A stretch of DNA of 32,817 nt from JAWLHA01 sp041690535 (GCA_041690535.1 JAWLHA010000052.1:1-32817), one strand, 5' to 3'. Shown: positions 8,392-16,610, counted from the first letter of the stretch. The notes: generated by a model not told the origin, from the letters alone. A program made the numbers and translations.

Positions 8392-8976
8392 CTACAGTTG
8401 CAGGCCACCGAGCCGCTCCGCCACCCGCTGGCGATGCCACAAAATCCCGAGGGCAATGCCCAGCAGGAACAGCCCGACCATCCCCGCGGCGCCGATCAGC
8501 CAGCCCCAGCGACTTCGCGACTCTGCCTGGGCAATGTAGTGATTGGCGATTCGCGAATGGAGTTGGCCGTTTTCGGCAAGAAGGTCGGTAAGCTGCGCGT
8601 TCAGACGTTCGTTGTCTGCCAGAAGATCCGTTGCATTGCCTCGCAACCTGGAGGCCTCGGCGGAGAGCCTCTTCAGCTCTTTTTCGAGCCGCTCGAGGCG
8701 AAGCCTGGCAGGGGGCTCGGACGTCAGATAGGCGCTGTTGACCCACCCTTCGACCTTATGTTCGGTGCGCACCCGCACGAACCCATTGCGCTCCTCGAGC
8801 ACCTCCAGAGAGGCCCCCGTAGTGATCACAACGAGCGCGGGGTCATTGGAACCGGGGTTGGCCCGCACGCCGACCCGAAGCGTATCGCTGACATACAACC
8901 GATCCGCCGAGGCGGGACTCGAGCCGAGCAACAAAGCAAGGCATAGCGCCGCAATCAGGGGCAGTCTGTCTGTCAC
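8392..8976 (-). CDS. SH3-domain membrane protein, YgiM-like
   Basis: The 194-aa protein has a signal sequence (about residues 1-24, ending ASA), then a bacterial SH3 domain (about 25-90; YVSDTLRVGVRANPG, GWVNSAYL). A coiled coil rich in Leu, Arg and Asn follows (about 92-150), then one C-terminal membrane helix (about 158-180). This order matches the TIGR04211 family represented by E. coli YgiM. Such proteins are anchored in the inner membrane with the SH3 domain in the periplasm, where it may bind peptidoglycan. Its role is not established. It is transcribed alone toward hinT. Confidence 0.88.
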   Translation of the reverse strand: MTDRLPLIAALCLALLLGSSPASADRLYVSDTLRVGVRANPGSNDPALVVITTGASLEVLEERNGFVRVRTEHKVEGWVNSAYLTSEPPARLRLERLEKELKRLSAEASRLRGNATDLLADNERLNAQLTDLLAENGQLHSRIANHYIAQAESRSRWGWLIGAAGMVGLFLLGIALGILWHRQRVAERLGGLQL

Positions 8977-9053
8977 TGGCGCCTCCTCATGTACGTTCGC
9001 GCCCCCATCATAGCACGGGCGGCGATCCGCTCCGACGGACAGCCTATACCGAG

Positions 9054-9074
9054 CAGGGTGAACGCATACTCACC
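9054..9074. repeat. Solo terminal repeat of the MITE-like family
   Basis: CAGGGTGAACGCATACTCAC closely matches the 20-bp terminal inverted repeat of the elements at 16824 and 27728. No inner stem and no partner end were found nearby, so this looks like a remnant. It lies in the 128-bp gap between the SH3-protein gene and the AEC transporter gene, where nothing else was recognised. Confidence 0.65.
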
Positions 9075-9104
9075 CAATCCCCGAGCAATCAACCTGCAGA
9101 CAAA

Positions 9105-10025
9105 TCACAGTGAGCTGAGCCAGTCGAACCAGAGGGGAAGAGTGATCAGGCTCAACGCCGTGGTCAGGGTGACGGCCATGGCATACAGTGCCGTATCCAG
9201 GCGATAGCGATCGCACAGGACAATGCCGAGGACCATGCTGGGCATCGCCGCCTCCAGTACCACTGCAGTGCGGTTCGGGGCGTCGAGGGCTGTCATCTCC
9301 GCCACCCCCCATACCACCAACGGGGTGATCAGCAGCTGGATGGCCACGACCGGGAGTACCGCCGGCAAGCGCTTCCGCCATGCCCCCGCCCACTGCAGGC
9401 CGAGGCCCAAGGCGAACAGCATCAGGGGAACCACGCCCGCGGCCAACATCTCCAGCGCGCCCCCCAGCACAACGGGCAGCGGGATTTCGGCAAGATTGAG
9501 GGCCACCCCCGCAACAGCCGCCCACAGTGGCGGGACCCGCAACAGCGCCATCAGCGGATGTCCCGCCTCTTTGACACCACCGTGGTGGACCGCCACCATG
9601 ACCCCGAGGCTCAACAGCAGCGGCGTGCAGGCAAACAGGTCATACTGGATGGCGACACTGCGCGCCCACGGGCCCAGTGTGGCCTCCAGGACAGGCAGCC
9701 CCATGTAGGTGGCATTGGGAAAGGCCGCGGCAAGCAACAAGGCACCACGCCAAGAGGGGCCCACGGCGGCAAAGCGATACCATAGCCAGGCGCTGACCAA
9801 GCCGGTTCCGACCCCCAATGCCGCAAGCAGCGCGACGCGCACCGCATCGAGGGAGAGGGGCGACTTCCAGAGCACGACCAGTACGAGGGCCGGCAAGAGG
9901 AGGACATAGACGACCCCGGTCAAGTTTCGCCTGAGCACATCGGCATCCAACCCCTGGGGCTTGAACATGCGCCAAAGGACCCCAAACAGGATCAGCAGGC
10001 CGGCTTGAGTTATAACGTCAACCAT
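9105..10025 (-). CDS. AEC-family transporter
   Basis: The 306-aa protein has about ten hydrophobic segments in two halves and the AEC (auxin efflux carrier) features FPNATYMGLPVLEA in the first half and EAAMPSMVLGIVL in the second. Bacterial members move organic acids such as malate or malonate, or have unknown substrates. The gene starts at ATG 10025. It is divergent from the NTF2-like gene at 10097, and the 71-bp gap holds a 22-bp near-palindrome that could control both. Substrate is unknown. Confidence 0.88.
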   Translation of the reverse strand: MVDVITQAGLLILFGVLWRMFKPQGLDADVLRRNLTGVVYVLLLPALVLVVLWKSPLSLDAVRVALLAALGVGTGLVSAWLWYRFAAVGPSWRGALLLAAAFPNATYMGLPVLEATLGPWARSVAIQYDLFACTPLLLSLGVMVAVHHGGVKEAGHPLMALLRVPPLWAAVAGVALNLAEIPLPVVLGGALEMLAAGVVPLMLFALGLGLQWAGAWRKRLPAVLPVVAIQLLITPLVVWGVAEMTALDAPNRTAVVLEAAMPSMVLGIVLCDRYRLDTALYAMAVTLTTALSLITLPLWFDWLSSL

Positions 10026-10040
10026 TGTCCGCTATCTTTA

Positions 10041-10062
10041 TCTGACTGCGCGCGCAGACAGA
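10041..10062. promoter_or_regulatory. 22-bp near-perfect palindrome, candidate operator
   Basis: TCTGACTGCGC followed by GCGCAGACAGA is its own reverse complement at 20 of 22 positions. It lies midway between the AEC transporter start (10025, minus) and the NTF2-like start (10097, plus). Symmetry, length and location fit a dimeric repressor site. No regulator gene is adjacent. Confidence 0.5.
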
Positions 10063-10096
10063 TGTGTATCGAATTGGAAAAAGGCTAGAATTCTTC

Positions 10097-10546
10097 ATGG
10101 CGAACGAACGTCTCGACTCCCTGCGGCACCCCCCCCTTTACCACACCTCGGAAGAGGCCGAAGCGGCCTTCTATGGCGCATTCGAGCGCGCCGACATCGA
10201 GGTGATGAGCCGTGTGTGGGACGGGGCAGCCGATATCGCATGCATTCACCCGGCCGGCCCCCGTCTCAACGGAACCGAAGTGCTGGAATCCTGGGAGAAG
10301 ATCTTCGAGAGGGCGGAACCCATCGCCTTCCATTTGAGCGACCGCCGTATTTTCCGCCAGCCCAGCCTGGCGGTCCATGTTTTGATCGAGAACATTCTGT
10401 TTCAGGACAAGAACGAGCGTCCGCTGCGCATCCTCTCGACCAATGTCTACCGGCAATCGGACCAGGGCTGGCACCTGATCATGCGGCACTGCTCACCCGC
10501 CCCCCAGGGCCCGGCCACAGACACCGGCTCCTCGGCCATGCATTGA
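10097..10546 (+). CDS. NTF2/SnoaL-like fold protein
   Basis: This 149-aa protein resembles the SnoaL-like/DUF4440 ketosteroid-isomerase fold. Signs are the N-terminal helix (EEAEAAFYGAFERADIEVMSR), the W-x-G-x-A-D-I-x-C-I-H-P-x-G segment, a LNGTEVLESWEKIF helix and a C-terminal strand W-H-L-I-M-R-H-C. Members often act as small catalytic or binding subunits, and this one has no assigned function. The frame is open from 10064, but ATG 10097 follows an AAAAAGG run and begins MANERLDS, so it is preferred. It is divergent from an AEC transporter and may share its control. Confidence 0.78.
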   Translation: MANERLDSLRHPPLYHTSEEAEAAFYGAFERADIEVMSRVWDGAADIACIHPAGPRLNGTEVLESWEKIFERAEPIAFHLSDRRIFRQPSLAVHVLIENILFQDKNERPLRILSTNVYRQSDQGWHLIMRHCSPAPQGPATDTGSSAMH

Positions 10547-10601
10547 GGGGGCGCATTGCGAACCCGCAACGCTCTTGAGCGGTTAGCGCGCAACAGTTCG
10601 C

Positions 10602-11006
10602 TCATGCGACATGGATGATGAGGCGGCGGTTCTGCGGCTGACGGCGGTGTTCCCAAAGATAGATGCCCTGCCACGTCCCCAATGCCGGGCGTCCGTTCAA
10701 CACCGGGATGGAAAGGGTGGTGGCCGTAAGCGCCGCCTTGATGTGCGAAGGCATATCATCGGCGCCTTCGAGCGTGTGGGTATAAAGCGGATCGTCTTCC
10801 CACACCAACCGGTTCAGCCAGTTCTCAAGATCGCGCCTGGCGGAGGGATCGGCATTTTCCTGAATGATCAGGCTTGCCGAGGTGTGCGCGATGAAGACGG
10901 TGCACAGCCCTTCCCGGAGTCCGGAAGAAGCGACCGCCGCGATGACCTTGCCGGTAATATCGTGCAGACCTTGCCCGGGCACGGATATGGATAGGGTTTC
11001 AACCAC
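10602..11006 (-). CDS. YjbQ/UPF0047-family protein
   Basis: The protein has the UPF0047 signatures H-T-S-A-S-L-I-I-Q-E-N-A-D, E-G-A-D-D-M-P-S-H-I-K-A and L-G-T-W-Q-G-I-Y-L-W-E-H-R. Conserved His and Asp residues in these blocks form the active site. E. coli YjbQ has secondary thiamine-phosphate synthase activity in genetic tests; the physiological role is unclear. I place the start at GTG 11006, because GGAGGAA at 11011-11017 on the minus strand lies 5 nt before it. A longer reading from TTG 11021 would put the ribosome-binding site inside the gene. The result is 134 aa, the normal family length. Confidence 0.9.
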   Translation of the reverse strand: MVETLSISVPGQGLHDITGKVIAAVASSGLREGLCTVFIAHTSASLIIQENADPSARRDLENWLNRLVWEDDPLYTHTLEGADDMPSHIKAALTATTLSIPVLNGRPALGTWQGIYLWEHRRQPQNRRLIIHVA

Positions 11007-11159
11007 CGTGTTCCTCCACAAAGAAAATCACGATCGAGCGGTCCATGGTAACACCAATGCCCCCCCCTGATCGCAGACCGAATCCTGGCTCGGGTGCGAT
11101 TTCCCCTGAAAAAAACAGCCTGAACCGGCGCAAACCGAAAAAAACGGCCGGCCGTATTC

Positions 11160-11188
11160 TTGTTTTTTTCCCGTCACGTATTCAAAAT
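11160..11188 (+). promoter_or_regulatory. Candidate promoter of the HU-like gene
   Basis: TTGTTT (11160-11165) and CAAAAT (11183-11188) are 17 bp apart in an A/T-rich stretch before the ATG at 11242. The -10 matches consensus at only 4 of 6 positions. A small GC palindrome (ACGGCCGGCCGT, 11144-11155) lies upstream. Nothing else was recognised between 11007 and 11160. Confidence 0.35.
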
Positions 11189-11241
11189 TCGCCGAAATGG
11201 CCGCTCCGGGCCATTTCTACCCAACTTCAGGGAGACCTGTA

Positions 11242-11661
11242 ATGGCTGCAAAGAAGTCCACCCCAAAGAAGAAGGCTGTGACCAAGAAGGCGCCGGCGAA
11301 GAAGGCCGCGCCCAAGGCCGCCGCCGCAAAGACGCCCGCGATCAAGCCGATTGCGACCAAGCAGACCAAAACTCAGGTGATCAGCGCGATCGCCGAGCAG
11401 ACCGGCCTGTCCAAGAAGGACGTCGGTGCCGTTTTCGGAGCCCTCTCCGGCCTGGTGCAGGCCCACATGGGCAAACGCGGCTCCGGCGAATTCACCATTC
11501 CCGAAGTCGGTGTGAAGGTCCGACGGATCAAAAAGCCCGCCACCAAGGCCCGCAAGATGATCTCCCCGTTCACGGGCGAAGAGATCACGGTCAAGGCCAA
11601 GCCCGCCCGCAACACGGTAAAGGTGAGCGCCCTCAAGGGTCTGAAGGAAGCCGTCGCCTGA
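11242..11661 (+). CDS. HU-like DNA-binding protein with Lys/Ala-rich tail
   Basis: The 139-aa protein has two parts. Residues 1-40 are almost only Lys, Ala, Pro and Thr with repeated KKA and PKK units, like a histone H1 tail. Residues 42-139 are an HU/IHF-type fold (TKTQVISAIAEQTGLSKKDV, then GEFTIPEVGVKV and a basic segment). Such tailed HU-like proteins bind and compact DNA. An AGGGAGA site lies 7 nt before ATG 11242, and a strong terminator follows the stop. The usual HU arm sequence is altered (TKARKMISPFTGEEI), so its DNA-bending mode may differ. It is a single-gene unit. Confidence 0.9.
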   Translation: MAAKKSTPKKKAVTKKAPAKKAAPKAAAAKTPAIKPIATKQTKTQVISAIAEQTGLSKKDVGAVFGALSGLVQAHMGKRGSGEFTIPEVGVKVRRIKKPATKARKMISPFTGEEITVKAKPARNTVKVSALKGLKEAVA

Positions 11662-11667
11662 AGCGCC

Positions 11668-11693
11668 AAAAGGGCCGGTCATCCGGCCCTTTT
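11668..11693 (+). terminator. Intrinsic terminator of the HU-like gene
   Basis: AAAAGGGCCGG, loop TCAT and CCGGCCCTTTT form an 11-bp perfect stem ending in a T-run, 7 bp after the stop codon. The A-run on the other side makes it potentially bidirectional. Confidence 0.92.
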
Positions 11694-11749
11694 ACTTGGG
11701 TGCGGCTCATTTCCGACCGCCGCACTCTTCGAGTCTTGAGCCTACCTCT

Positions 11750-11817
11750 GTAGGTGGATGAGCGCGGCGCATCCACCTTCGGCGCGGTACCGTGGCTGCG
11801 CTGCGCCTGTCCACCTC
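11750..11817. repeat. Diverged GGTGGAT/ATCCACC palindromic repeat
   Basis: GTAGGTGGATGAGCGCGGCG and the adjacent ATCCACC resemble the core of the repeats at 1-79 and 32240-32432. A second, inverted and more diverged arm follows at 11792-11817 (GTGGCTGCGCTGCGCC...). It lies in the convergent gap between the HU-like and HAD genes. No gene is present. Confidence 0.65.
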
Positions 11818-11860
11818 TGCTCGCCCTCGGGCCCAGCCAAGCAGAAGAGCCGCACCCTTT

Positions 11861-12550
11861 TCACTTGATGCCCAAAATGGGCAGCAATTCGCCAATCTCA
11901 CGGATCGCCCAACGGGCCTGCCCCCGCCGCGCTTCGATGACCTCCTTTTCGAGATAACCGGTCATCAGGACACTCTCCAGCCCCAACGCACGCGCCCCCA
12001 GGTGCTCATCGCTTCCTCCATCGCCCACAAAGAGCGCCTCCCGGGCATCGCAACCGACCCGCGCAAGCGCCTCCCTGTAGATCGCCGGCTCAGGCTTGCG
12101 AGAACCACAGTCGCAACTGAATACCGCCGTGTCGAAAATTTCTGACAGGGGCGAGCGGGGCCAGGCCGAGACCTCACCGCTGGAAGCGTTTGAGACCAGC
12201 GCCAGGTGGAAACCCGCCTTTCGCAACTTTACGAGCGCTTCCAGCACTCCGGGGCGGATACTGCAGAGGGCGTGATCGAAGCGCGCCTGACGCTCCCGGG
12301 CAGCCTCCACGATCCGCCCTTCGTCAATCCCCGGATCGATTCGGTGGGCCAGTGTCCGAATGACCTCACAGTGCGCCGTAGGGCGACAGATTTCATGCCA
12401 GTCGCTGAAGCACATGCGGTTCCACTCCCTGCGATCCACGCCAAGGATATCGGCCGTATACCGACCCGATGCACCCGGCGCGGCGACGACATCCACCAGG
12501 GTGTGAAACAGGTCAAAGAGCACTGCACGGTACGGGTACTTGTTCAACAT
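11861..12550 (-). CDS. HAD-superfamily hydrolase (subfamily IA-like)
   Basis: The 229-aa protein has the four HAD motifs. Motif I is FDLFHTLVD with nucleophile Asp13, motif II is VSNAS (Ser120, Asn121), motif III is Lys152 in SRKPEPAIY, and motif IV is VGDGGSDEHLGA (Asp177, Asp181). Position +2 of motif I is Phe15, where phosphatases carry the general-acid Asp. This resembles 2-haloacid dehalogenases and some uncharacterised members, so phosphatase activity should not be assumed. A helical cap lies about residues 25-95. The gene is a single unit with only a weak ribosome-binding site. Substrate unknown. Confidence 0.88.
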   Translation of the reverse strand: MLNKYPYRAVLFDLFHTLVDVVAAPGASGRYTADILGVDRREWNRMCFSDWHEICRPTAHCEVIRTLAHRIDPGIDEGRIVEAARERQARFDHALCSIRPGVLEALVKLRKAGFHLALVSNASSGEVSAWPRSPLSEIFDTAVFSCDCGSRKPEPAIYREALARVGCDAREALFVGDGGSDEHLGARALGLESVLMTGYLEKEVIEARRGQARWAIREIGELLPILGIK

Positions 12551-12600
12551 CGAATTCGTTAATGCCCTACAGAAAATTTTTTATACGTAAAAACAATAGT

Positions 12601-12629
12601 TTGCAAAACCACGAGGGTTGTTTTATTAG
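12601..12629 (+). promoter_or_regulatory. Candidate promoter of the CBS-domain gene
   Basis: TTGCAA (12601-12606) and TATTAG (12624-12629) are 17 bp apart in an unusually A/T-rich gap. Just upstream, TTTTTA (12578-12583) and TAAAAA (12588-12593) form an inverted pair around TACG and could be an operator. Confidence 0.45.
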
Positions 12630-12676
12630 TAGAGGTGTCGGCCACGCACAAAACGAAAATGACTGGAGGAGTCCCC

Positions 12677-13267
12677 ATGCAACAGTTCAGTCCCTTGCCG
12701 TACAGCCAGCTCCAATCGGGCACCACCCACCACCGCCCCCCACAGCGCCTCCCGGAACAGGTCAAGGCCGACGATCCCGCGCTGGACGTCATGACGGACC
12801 TGACCAAAGTGGCGGCCATCGCCATCGGCCCGTGCGCCACCCTGGACCAGGCCAATCAGCGCATGATCTCCAGCGGCGTGCGGCTGCTCTTCGTGACGGA
12901 CCAATATAACTCCATTCAGGGGATCGTTACCGCCACCGACATCATGGGTGAAAAGCCCATGAAATACCTCAAGGAAGTCGGGGGCAAACGGGAAGACATC
13001 TTCGTCCGCGATATCATGACGCCCCAGGACAAGCTTGAAGTCCTGTTCATGGTGGACGTGGTCAATGCACGGGTGGGCGATGTGGTGGAGACGCTCAAGC
13101 GTGTGGGGCGGCAACACGCCCTGGTGGTCGACCTGGATGAGGAGAAGCGGCAAATCGTCCGGGGGATCTTCTCCACCAAACAGATCAGCAAGCAGCTCGG
13201 TGTCGCCATCGAAACCACCGAGGTGGCGAAGACCTTCGCCGAACTCGAAGCGGCCCTGATGGGTTAA
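12677..13267 (+). CDS. CBS-domain-pair protein
   Basis: This 196-aa soluble protein consists mainly of two CBS motifs, about residues 40-100 (AIGPCATLDQANQRMISSGV, then QGIVTATDIMG) and 108-175 (VRDIMTPQD, then VRGIFSTKQIS). CBS pairs bind adenine nucleotides and regulate partner proteins, but no effector domain is attached. A very strong GGAGGAGT site precedes ATG 12677 by 4 nt, which decides the start over upstream in-frame codons. A promoter candidate lies upstream, and a 9-bp hairpin follows the stop. It stands alone, so its partner is unknown. Confidence 0.88.
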   Translation: MQQFSPLPYSQLQSGTTHHRPPQRLPEQVKADDPALDVMTDLTKVAAIAIGPCATLDQANQRMISSGVRLLFVTDQYNSIQGIVTATDIMGEKPMKYLKEVGGKREDIFVRDIMTPQDKLEVLFMVDVVNARVGDVVETLKRVGRQHALVVDLDEEKRQIVRGIFSTKQISKQLGVAIETTEVAKTFAELEAALMG

Positions 13268-13274
13268 GGGGAGA

Positions 13275-13296
13275 GGGAGAGGCGATGGCCTCTCCC
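13275..13296 (+). terminator. Hairpin after the CBS-domain gene, possible terminator
   Basis: GGGAGAGGC (13275-13283) and GCCTCTCCC (13288-13296) form a perfect 9-bp stem with a 4-nt loop, 7 bp after the stop codon. There is no T-run, so it may stabilise the transcript 3' end rather than terminate on its own. Confidence 0.4.
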
Positions 13297-13350
13297 CCGC
13301 CAGGCCAGGCACCGCAGGTGAATGGCCCCGTGGCGCCTGAAAAGGGAGCC

Positions 13351-13899
13351 TTAGAACAGCAGTTTCATCCCCACGTGCCCGCTCTCGTCGAGTTCCACAT
13401 CACCGTGGTTTTCGAAGCGGATTTCGACGCTACGCCACCCCACATAGACGAACGCCTGCGGCAGCAGTTGATAATCGAGGCGTACCCCCATTTCCACATA
13501 CCGCTCGGAGTCCGCAAACGAGAGGATGTTCGGGGCGTAATAGAGGTGGCCACCGATCCCGACCCGGTGCGCGGGTGAAAACCTGACCCGGCCACCAAGC
13601 CCGACCGCCGCGGCATCACCCACGTGTTCCGGACTGCTGTAAATGGCACGCCCGCCGATGCTGATGTCGAACACCCCGGCCTTGCTCCAGTTTTCTCCCG
13701 AAACGCTGAGCCCCACGTGGTAGAGGTTCGCCGTATCCTCCTGATACAGAATGCCCCCATCCACGCTCAGTCCGCGCATGCCGTTCATGCCCGTGGAGTA
13801 GGTCAGGCGCAGCGCGTCGTCGTGCAGATTGAGATCGAAGCTGTCCGCCGTCGCAGTTCCTGCGCTGACGGCAAGCACAATAGCGGCTAACGCACGCAT
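13351..13899 (-). CDS. YfaZ-family outer-membrane protein
   Basis: The 182-aa protein has a signal peptide (about residues 1-19, ending ATA-DSF) and alternating hydrophobic strands typical of a small beta-barrel, ending in a Phe (MKLLF), the outer-membrane assembly signal. Sequence features such as GLSVSGENWSKAGVFDISIGG and a YVEMGVRLDYQLLPQAFVYVGW segment match YfaZ proteins. The ATG at 13899 has GTGGGGGA just upstream; a GTG at 13914 would lie within that site. Pore substrate and role are unknown. The gene is transcribed toward the CBS gene. Confidence 0.85.
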   Translation of the reverse strand: MRALAAIVLAVSAGTATADSFDLNLHDDALRLTYSTGMNGMRGLSVDGGILYQEDTANLYHVGLSVSGENWSKAGVFDISIGGRAIYSSPEHVGDAAAVGLGGRVRFSPAHRVGIGGHLYYAPNILSFADSERYVEMGVRLDYQLLPQAFVYVGWRSVEIRFENHGDVELDESGHVGMKLLF

Positions 13900-13985
13900 G
13901 AAGAGGTCCCCCACTGATTCACGTTGTCAAAGCCGTGAATCATACGGGAAACTGCGGACCCATACACTTTTTGCGCACCTGCAAG

Positions 13986-14013
13986 TTGTGGTCGCGAGCA
14001 GACGTGCTATATA
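13986..14013 (+). promoter_or_regulatory. Candidate promoter of the haem-protein gene
   Basis: TTGTGG (13986-13991) and TATATA (14008-14013) are 16 bp apart. The predicted start near 14020 gives a leader of about 32 nt. Confidence 0.5.
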
Positions 14014-14051
14014 AATAGGACTCAAACAATAACACGGGGGAGATTTAGAAA

Positions 14052-14618
14052 ATGAGACGACTCATTGCGGTTGCGGCGCTGGTGTGTTTGCCTTTGGGAG
14101 CAGCCACGGCGGACGATGACATCAAGGCGCGAGCCCAGCAGAGCAAGGCCATGGTCCAGAGCTTCATGGGCGACTTGCAGGCACAACTGCAGGCCGCGAT
14201 GAAGGAAGGCGGGCCGACCCGCGCCATAAGCGTCTGCAACACCGTAGCGCCGGCCATCGCCAAGGACAAGTCGCTGGAGAGCGGCTGGACCGTGGGCCGC
14301 ACCAGCCTCAAACTGCGCAACCAAGGCAACGCCCCTGACGCCTGGGAGGAAGCGGTCCTCAAACAATTCGAGGAGCGCAAGGCCAAGGGCGAAGACGTGA
14401 AGCCCATGGCCCACTTCGCGGTGGTCGAGCAGGATGGCCGCAAGGTCTTTCGGTTCATGAAGGCAATCCCGACCGGTGAGGTCTGCCTGAAGTGTCACGG
14501 CGAGAATATCGCCGCCCCGATCGCGGCCAAACTCGATGAGCTCTATCCCGGTGACGCGGCCCGGGGCTTCAAGGCGGGCGACATTCGGGGCGCATTCACC
14601 ATCAGCCAACCCATGTAA
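14052..14618 (+). CDS. Periplasmic c-type haem protein, DUF3365/Tll0287-like
   Basis: The 188-aa protein has a signal peptide (residues 1-20, ending ATA) and a Tll0287-like domain (DUF3365). A single c-type haem site is at Cys145-Cys148-His149 (CLKCHG), and a conserved Cys62 lies in SVCNTVAPAIA. In this family the haem domain often acts as a redox or gas sensor attached to kinases or cyclases. This protein has only the sensor part and should be a free periplasmic cytochrome. A GGGGGAG site precedes the ATG. The next gene starts 119 bp later and is probably separate. Confidence 0.88.
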   Translation: MRRLIAVAALVCLPLGAATADDDIKARAQQSKAMVQSFMGDLQAQLQAAMKEGGPTRAISVCNTVAPAIAKDKSLESGWTVGRTSLKLRNQGNAPDAWEEAVLKQFEERKAKGEDVKPMAHFAVVEQDGRKVFRFMKAIPTGEVCLKCHGENIAAPIAAKLDELYPGDAARGFKAGDIRGAFTISQPM

Positions 14619-14737
14619 TGACCCGAACAGGGGCCCAAGGGTCCCTGTTCGCCCCCAACCCCCGCGGCGTCTATCCTTTTCTGAATCCGTCAGAGCGAAC
14701 CGATCGCCCGCCCCCCCCCCAAAACTGCCCGTGTCCC

Positions 14738-15541
14738 ATGGAGCACTCTCTTTTCAACGGACGTGACGAGATTCGGGTCGCCGCGCACTACGTGGGGGAG
14801 CGGATTGATCTCAAGTCTCTGGAACACACCGAACGCCTTGCCCTGGCGCCGCTGACCATTCGCGCGGGGACCTGCGGCTGCGCGGTGCTGTTCCGTTACG
14901 GAGCGGTCGTGCTGTTCGGGCTCGATCCCCTGGAAGAGGTCTCTTTCTTCAGCCATTTGGCACCACTGGTTCACAATCCGCTGCCCAAGCCTGAAACCGA
15001 GGATGCCACCATTCGCATCCGGCCGGGGCAGCGCGAAGGCGTGGAGGACGACGCGATCGTGCTGCATCAGGCCAGCGTCGAGCGAACGCAGCTCATCGCC
15101 GATGTGCTGGCCAAGAGCGTCGTGCTCGCCCACTCCGAGACGAGCGTCTCGGAAGTCTTCGTGCGGATCGAACCGCTCGCGGCGAGACTGAAACAGAAAG
15201 GAAAGGGGTTTCGAAAAAGCGAGGAACTGCTCAACTACATCGGCGGGGCGCTGCTGATCCAGCATCGGACCGTCGGACGGGTCGAAGTCGTGGAAAAACC
15301 GGAACTGCTTTGGTCCCACCCCGAACTCGAACGGCTCTACTTCAGGCTCAACAAGGAGTACGAACTGCTCGATCGGCAGCGCGCACTGCAGAACAAGCTC
15401 GACCTCATCTCGCACACCGCCACGACCCTGCTGGACCTGTTGAATACCCGGCGCAGCCTGCGGGTGGAGTGGTACATCGTCATCCTCATCGTCGTGGAGA
15501 TATTCCTCACCCTTTACGAGCTTTTCATCCGCCACCAGTGA
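14738..15541 (+). CDS. RMD1/DUF155-family membrane protein
   Basis: The 267-aa protein belongs to the DUF155 family (yeast Rmd1/Rmd8, bacterial YagE-like). Typical features are GTCGCAVLFRYGAVVLFG near residue 40, an Arg/Glu-rich central region, the helical stretch KEYELLDRQRALQNKLDLI, and one C-terminal membrane helix (about residues 243-262). Family members are tail-anchored and poorly understood; in mitochondria they influence translation. ATG 14738 gives the usual N-terminus. The frame remains open to 14618, but that part is low-complexity and includes a C-run, so it was excluded. No good ribosome-binding site is seen, so the start is uncertain. Confidence 0.82.
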   Translation: MEHSLFNGRDEIRVAAHYVGERIDLKSLEHTERLALAPLTIRAGTCGCAVLFRYGAVVLFGLDPLEEVSFFSHLAPLVHNPLPKPETEDATIRIRPGQREGVEDDAIVLHQASVERTQLIADVLAKSVVLAHSETSVSEVFVRIEPLAARLKQKGKGFRKSEELLNYIGGALLIQHRTVGRVEVVEKPELLWSHPELERLYFRLNKEYELLDRQRALQNKLDLISHTATTLLDLLNTRRSLRVEWYIVILIVVEIFLTLYELFIRHQ

Positions 15542-15693
15542 TCCCCGTTCCACCCGCGGCGTCGGCAACGGCCCCCCCACCTCCCCGCTGTTTCTTTCAC
15601 CAAACGAGTGTGCTTTCACCCTTTGTATCGGTCGCGATGAAACTGCCGGCGAAAGGGGCAGCCGGGAGAGCAGCTTCCGTTGCGCCGGGACCA

Positions 15694-16578
15694 CTATTTG
15701 GGGACAGTAAGTCCACGCAGGCGCCGGTCGCTCCAGAGGTAGAGGGCAAGGCCGGCCAAGATCCCCGCGGTCCCTGTCCACACATCCAGACCGACGGACT
15801 CGCCATTCAGCCAACGCCCCAATGCCAAGGCCGTGACCGGGGTCACGAGGGTGATGAGCGAGACCACACCCGCGGAGATGCGCTTGAGCACGTAATAGTA
15901 GAGGCTGAAACCGATGACCGTGCCGAAGATCCCCAGGTAGCCGATGGACCAAAGCGCCCGCTCCGGCATCTCCAAGGGCCAATGCCCGTCTCCCATCCAC
16001 CAGGCGGCGGTGAACAGGGGCACCGCCACCAGGAGGCTCCCGGTGGTGAGCGCCAGCGGGTGAAGTGCCCCACCCAGACGCTTCACCAGTACACCCGCGG
16101 CCGAATGGAAGATCACCGCAACGAACACCGCAGCGATCCCCTGCCAGGCCGCCTCCCCCAGCCCCTCGGCCCCGAAGATCCGCGACAGCCCGGCCACGCC
16201 GAGGGCCACACCGGCCAACTTCAGAGGCGAGAGGGCCCGTTCGCTGAGCCAAAGCGCCGCGAAAACGCCCGTAAGCAGGGGGCTCAGACCAAACACCACC
16301 GAGATCACGCCCGAGGGGATCTGCTGGGCCGCCCAGTAGGTGGAGGACATGGCCGCGAACAGGCTGACGCCGGCGACCAGGTAACTGCGGCGGGCTTGGG
16401 CGTGCCAGGGAAGGGCCACCCCCAGAAGCCGCAACAGCAGCAGACACAACGCTGCCCCAATCACCATCCGGGCGCCAACCCCGAACAGGAAACCGACCCC
16501 CTCCCCGCTCCACTTGATGGCCAGGGGGGTGGTCGACCAGATCACCACCACACCCAGGTAGGCCGCCGGTACCGACAT
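15694..16578 (-). CDS. EamA/DMT-family membrane transporter
   Basis: The 294-aa protein has ten predicted membrane helices in two five-helix EamA repeats (the second begins near residue 145 with GIAAVFVAVIFHSAAGVLVK). GVISVVFGLSPLLTGVFAALWL and SLITLVTPVTALALG are the paired conserved segments. Such proteins export metabolites or amino acids. The start is ATG 16578, preceded by GGAGAG 8 nt away; longer readings would begin in a terminator hairpin. The 152 bp beyond its stop, to the RMD1-family gene, hold nothing recognisable. Substrate unknown. Confidence 0.88.
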   Translation of the reverse strand: MSVPAAYLGVVVIWSTTPLAIKWSGEGVGFLFGVGARMVIGAALCLLLLRLLGVALPWHAQARRSYLVAGVSLFAAMSSTYWAAQQIPSGVISVVFGLSPLLTGVFAALWLSERALSPLKLAGVALGVAGLSRIFGAEGLGEAAWQGIAAVFVAVIFHSAAGVLVKRLGGALHPLALTTGSLLVAVPLFTAAWWMGDGHWPLEMPERALWSIGYLGIFGTVIGFSLYYYVLKRISAGVVSLITLVTPVTALALGRWLNGESVGLDVWTGTAGILAGLALYLWSDRRLRGLTVPK

Positions 16579-16610
16579 CGATGCCACTCTCCGTATGAAT
16601 TCACAGCCCC

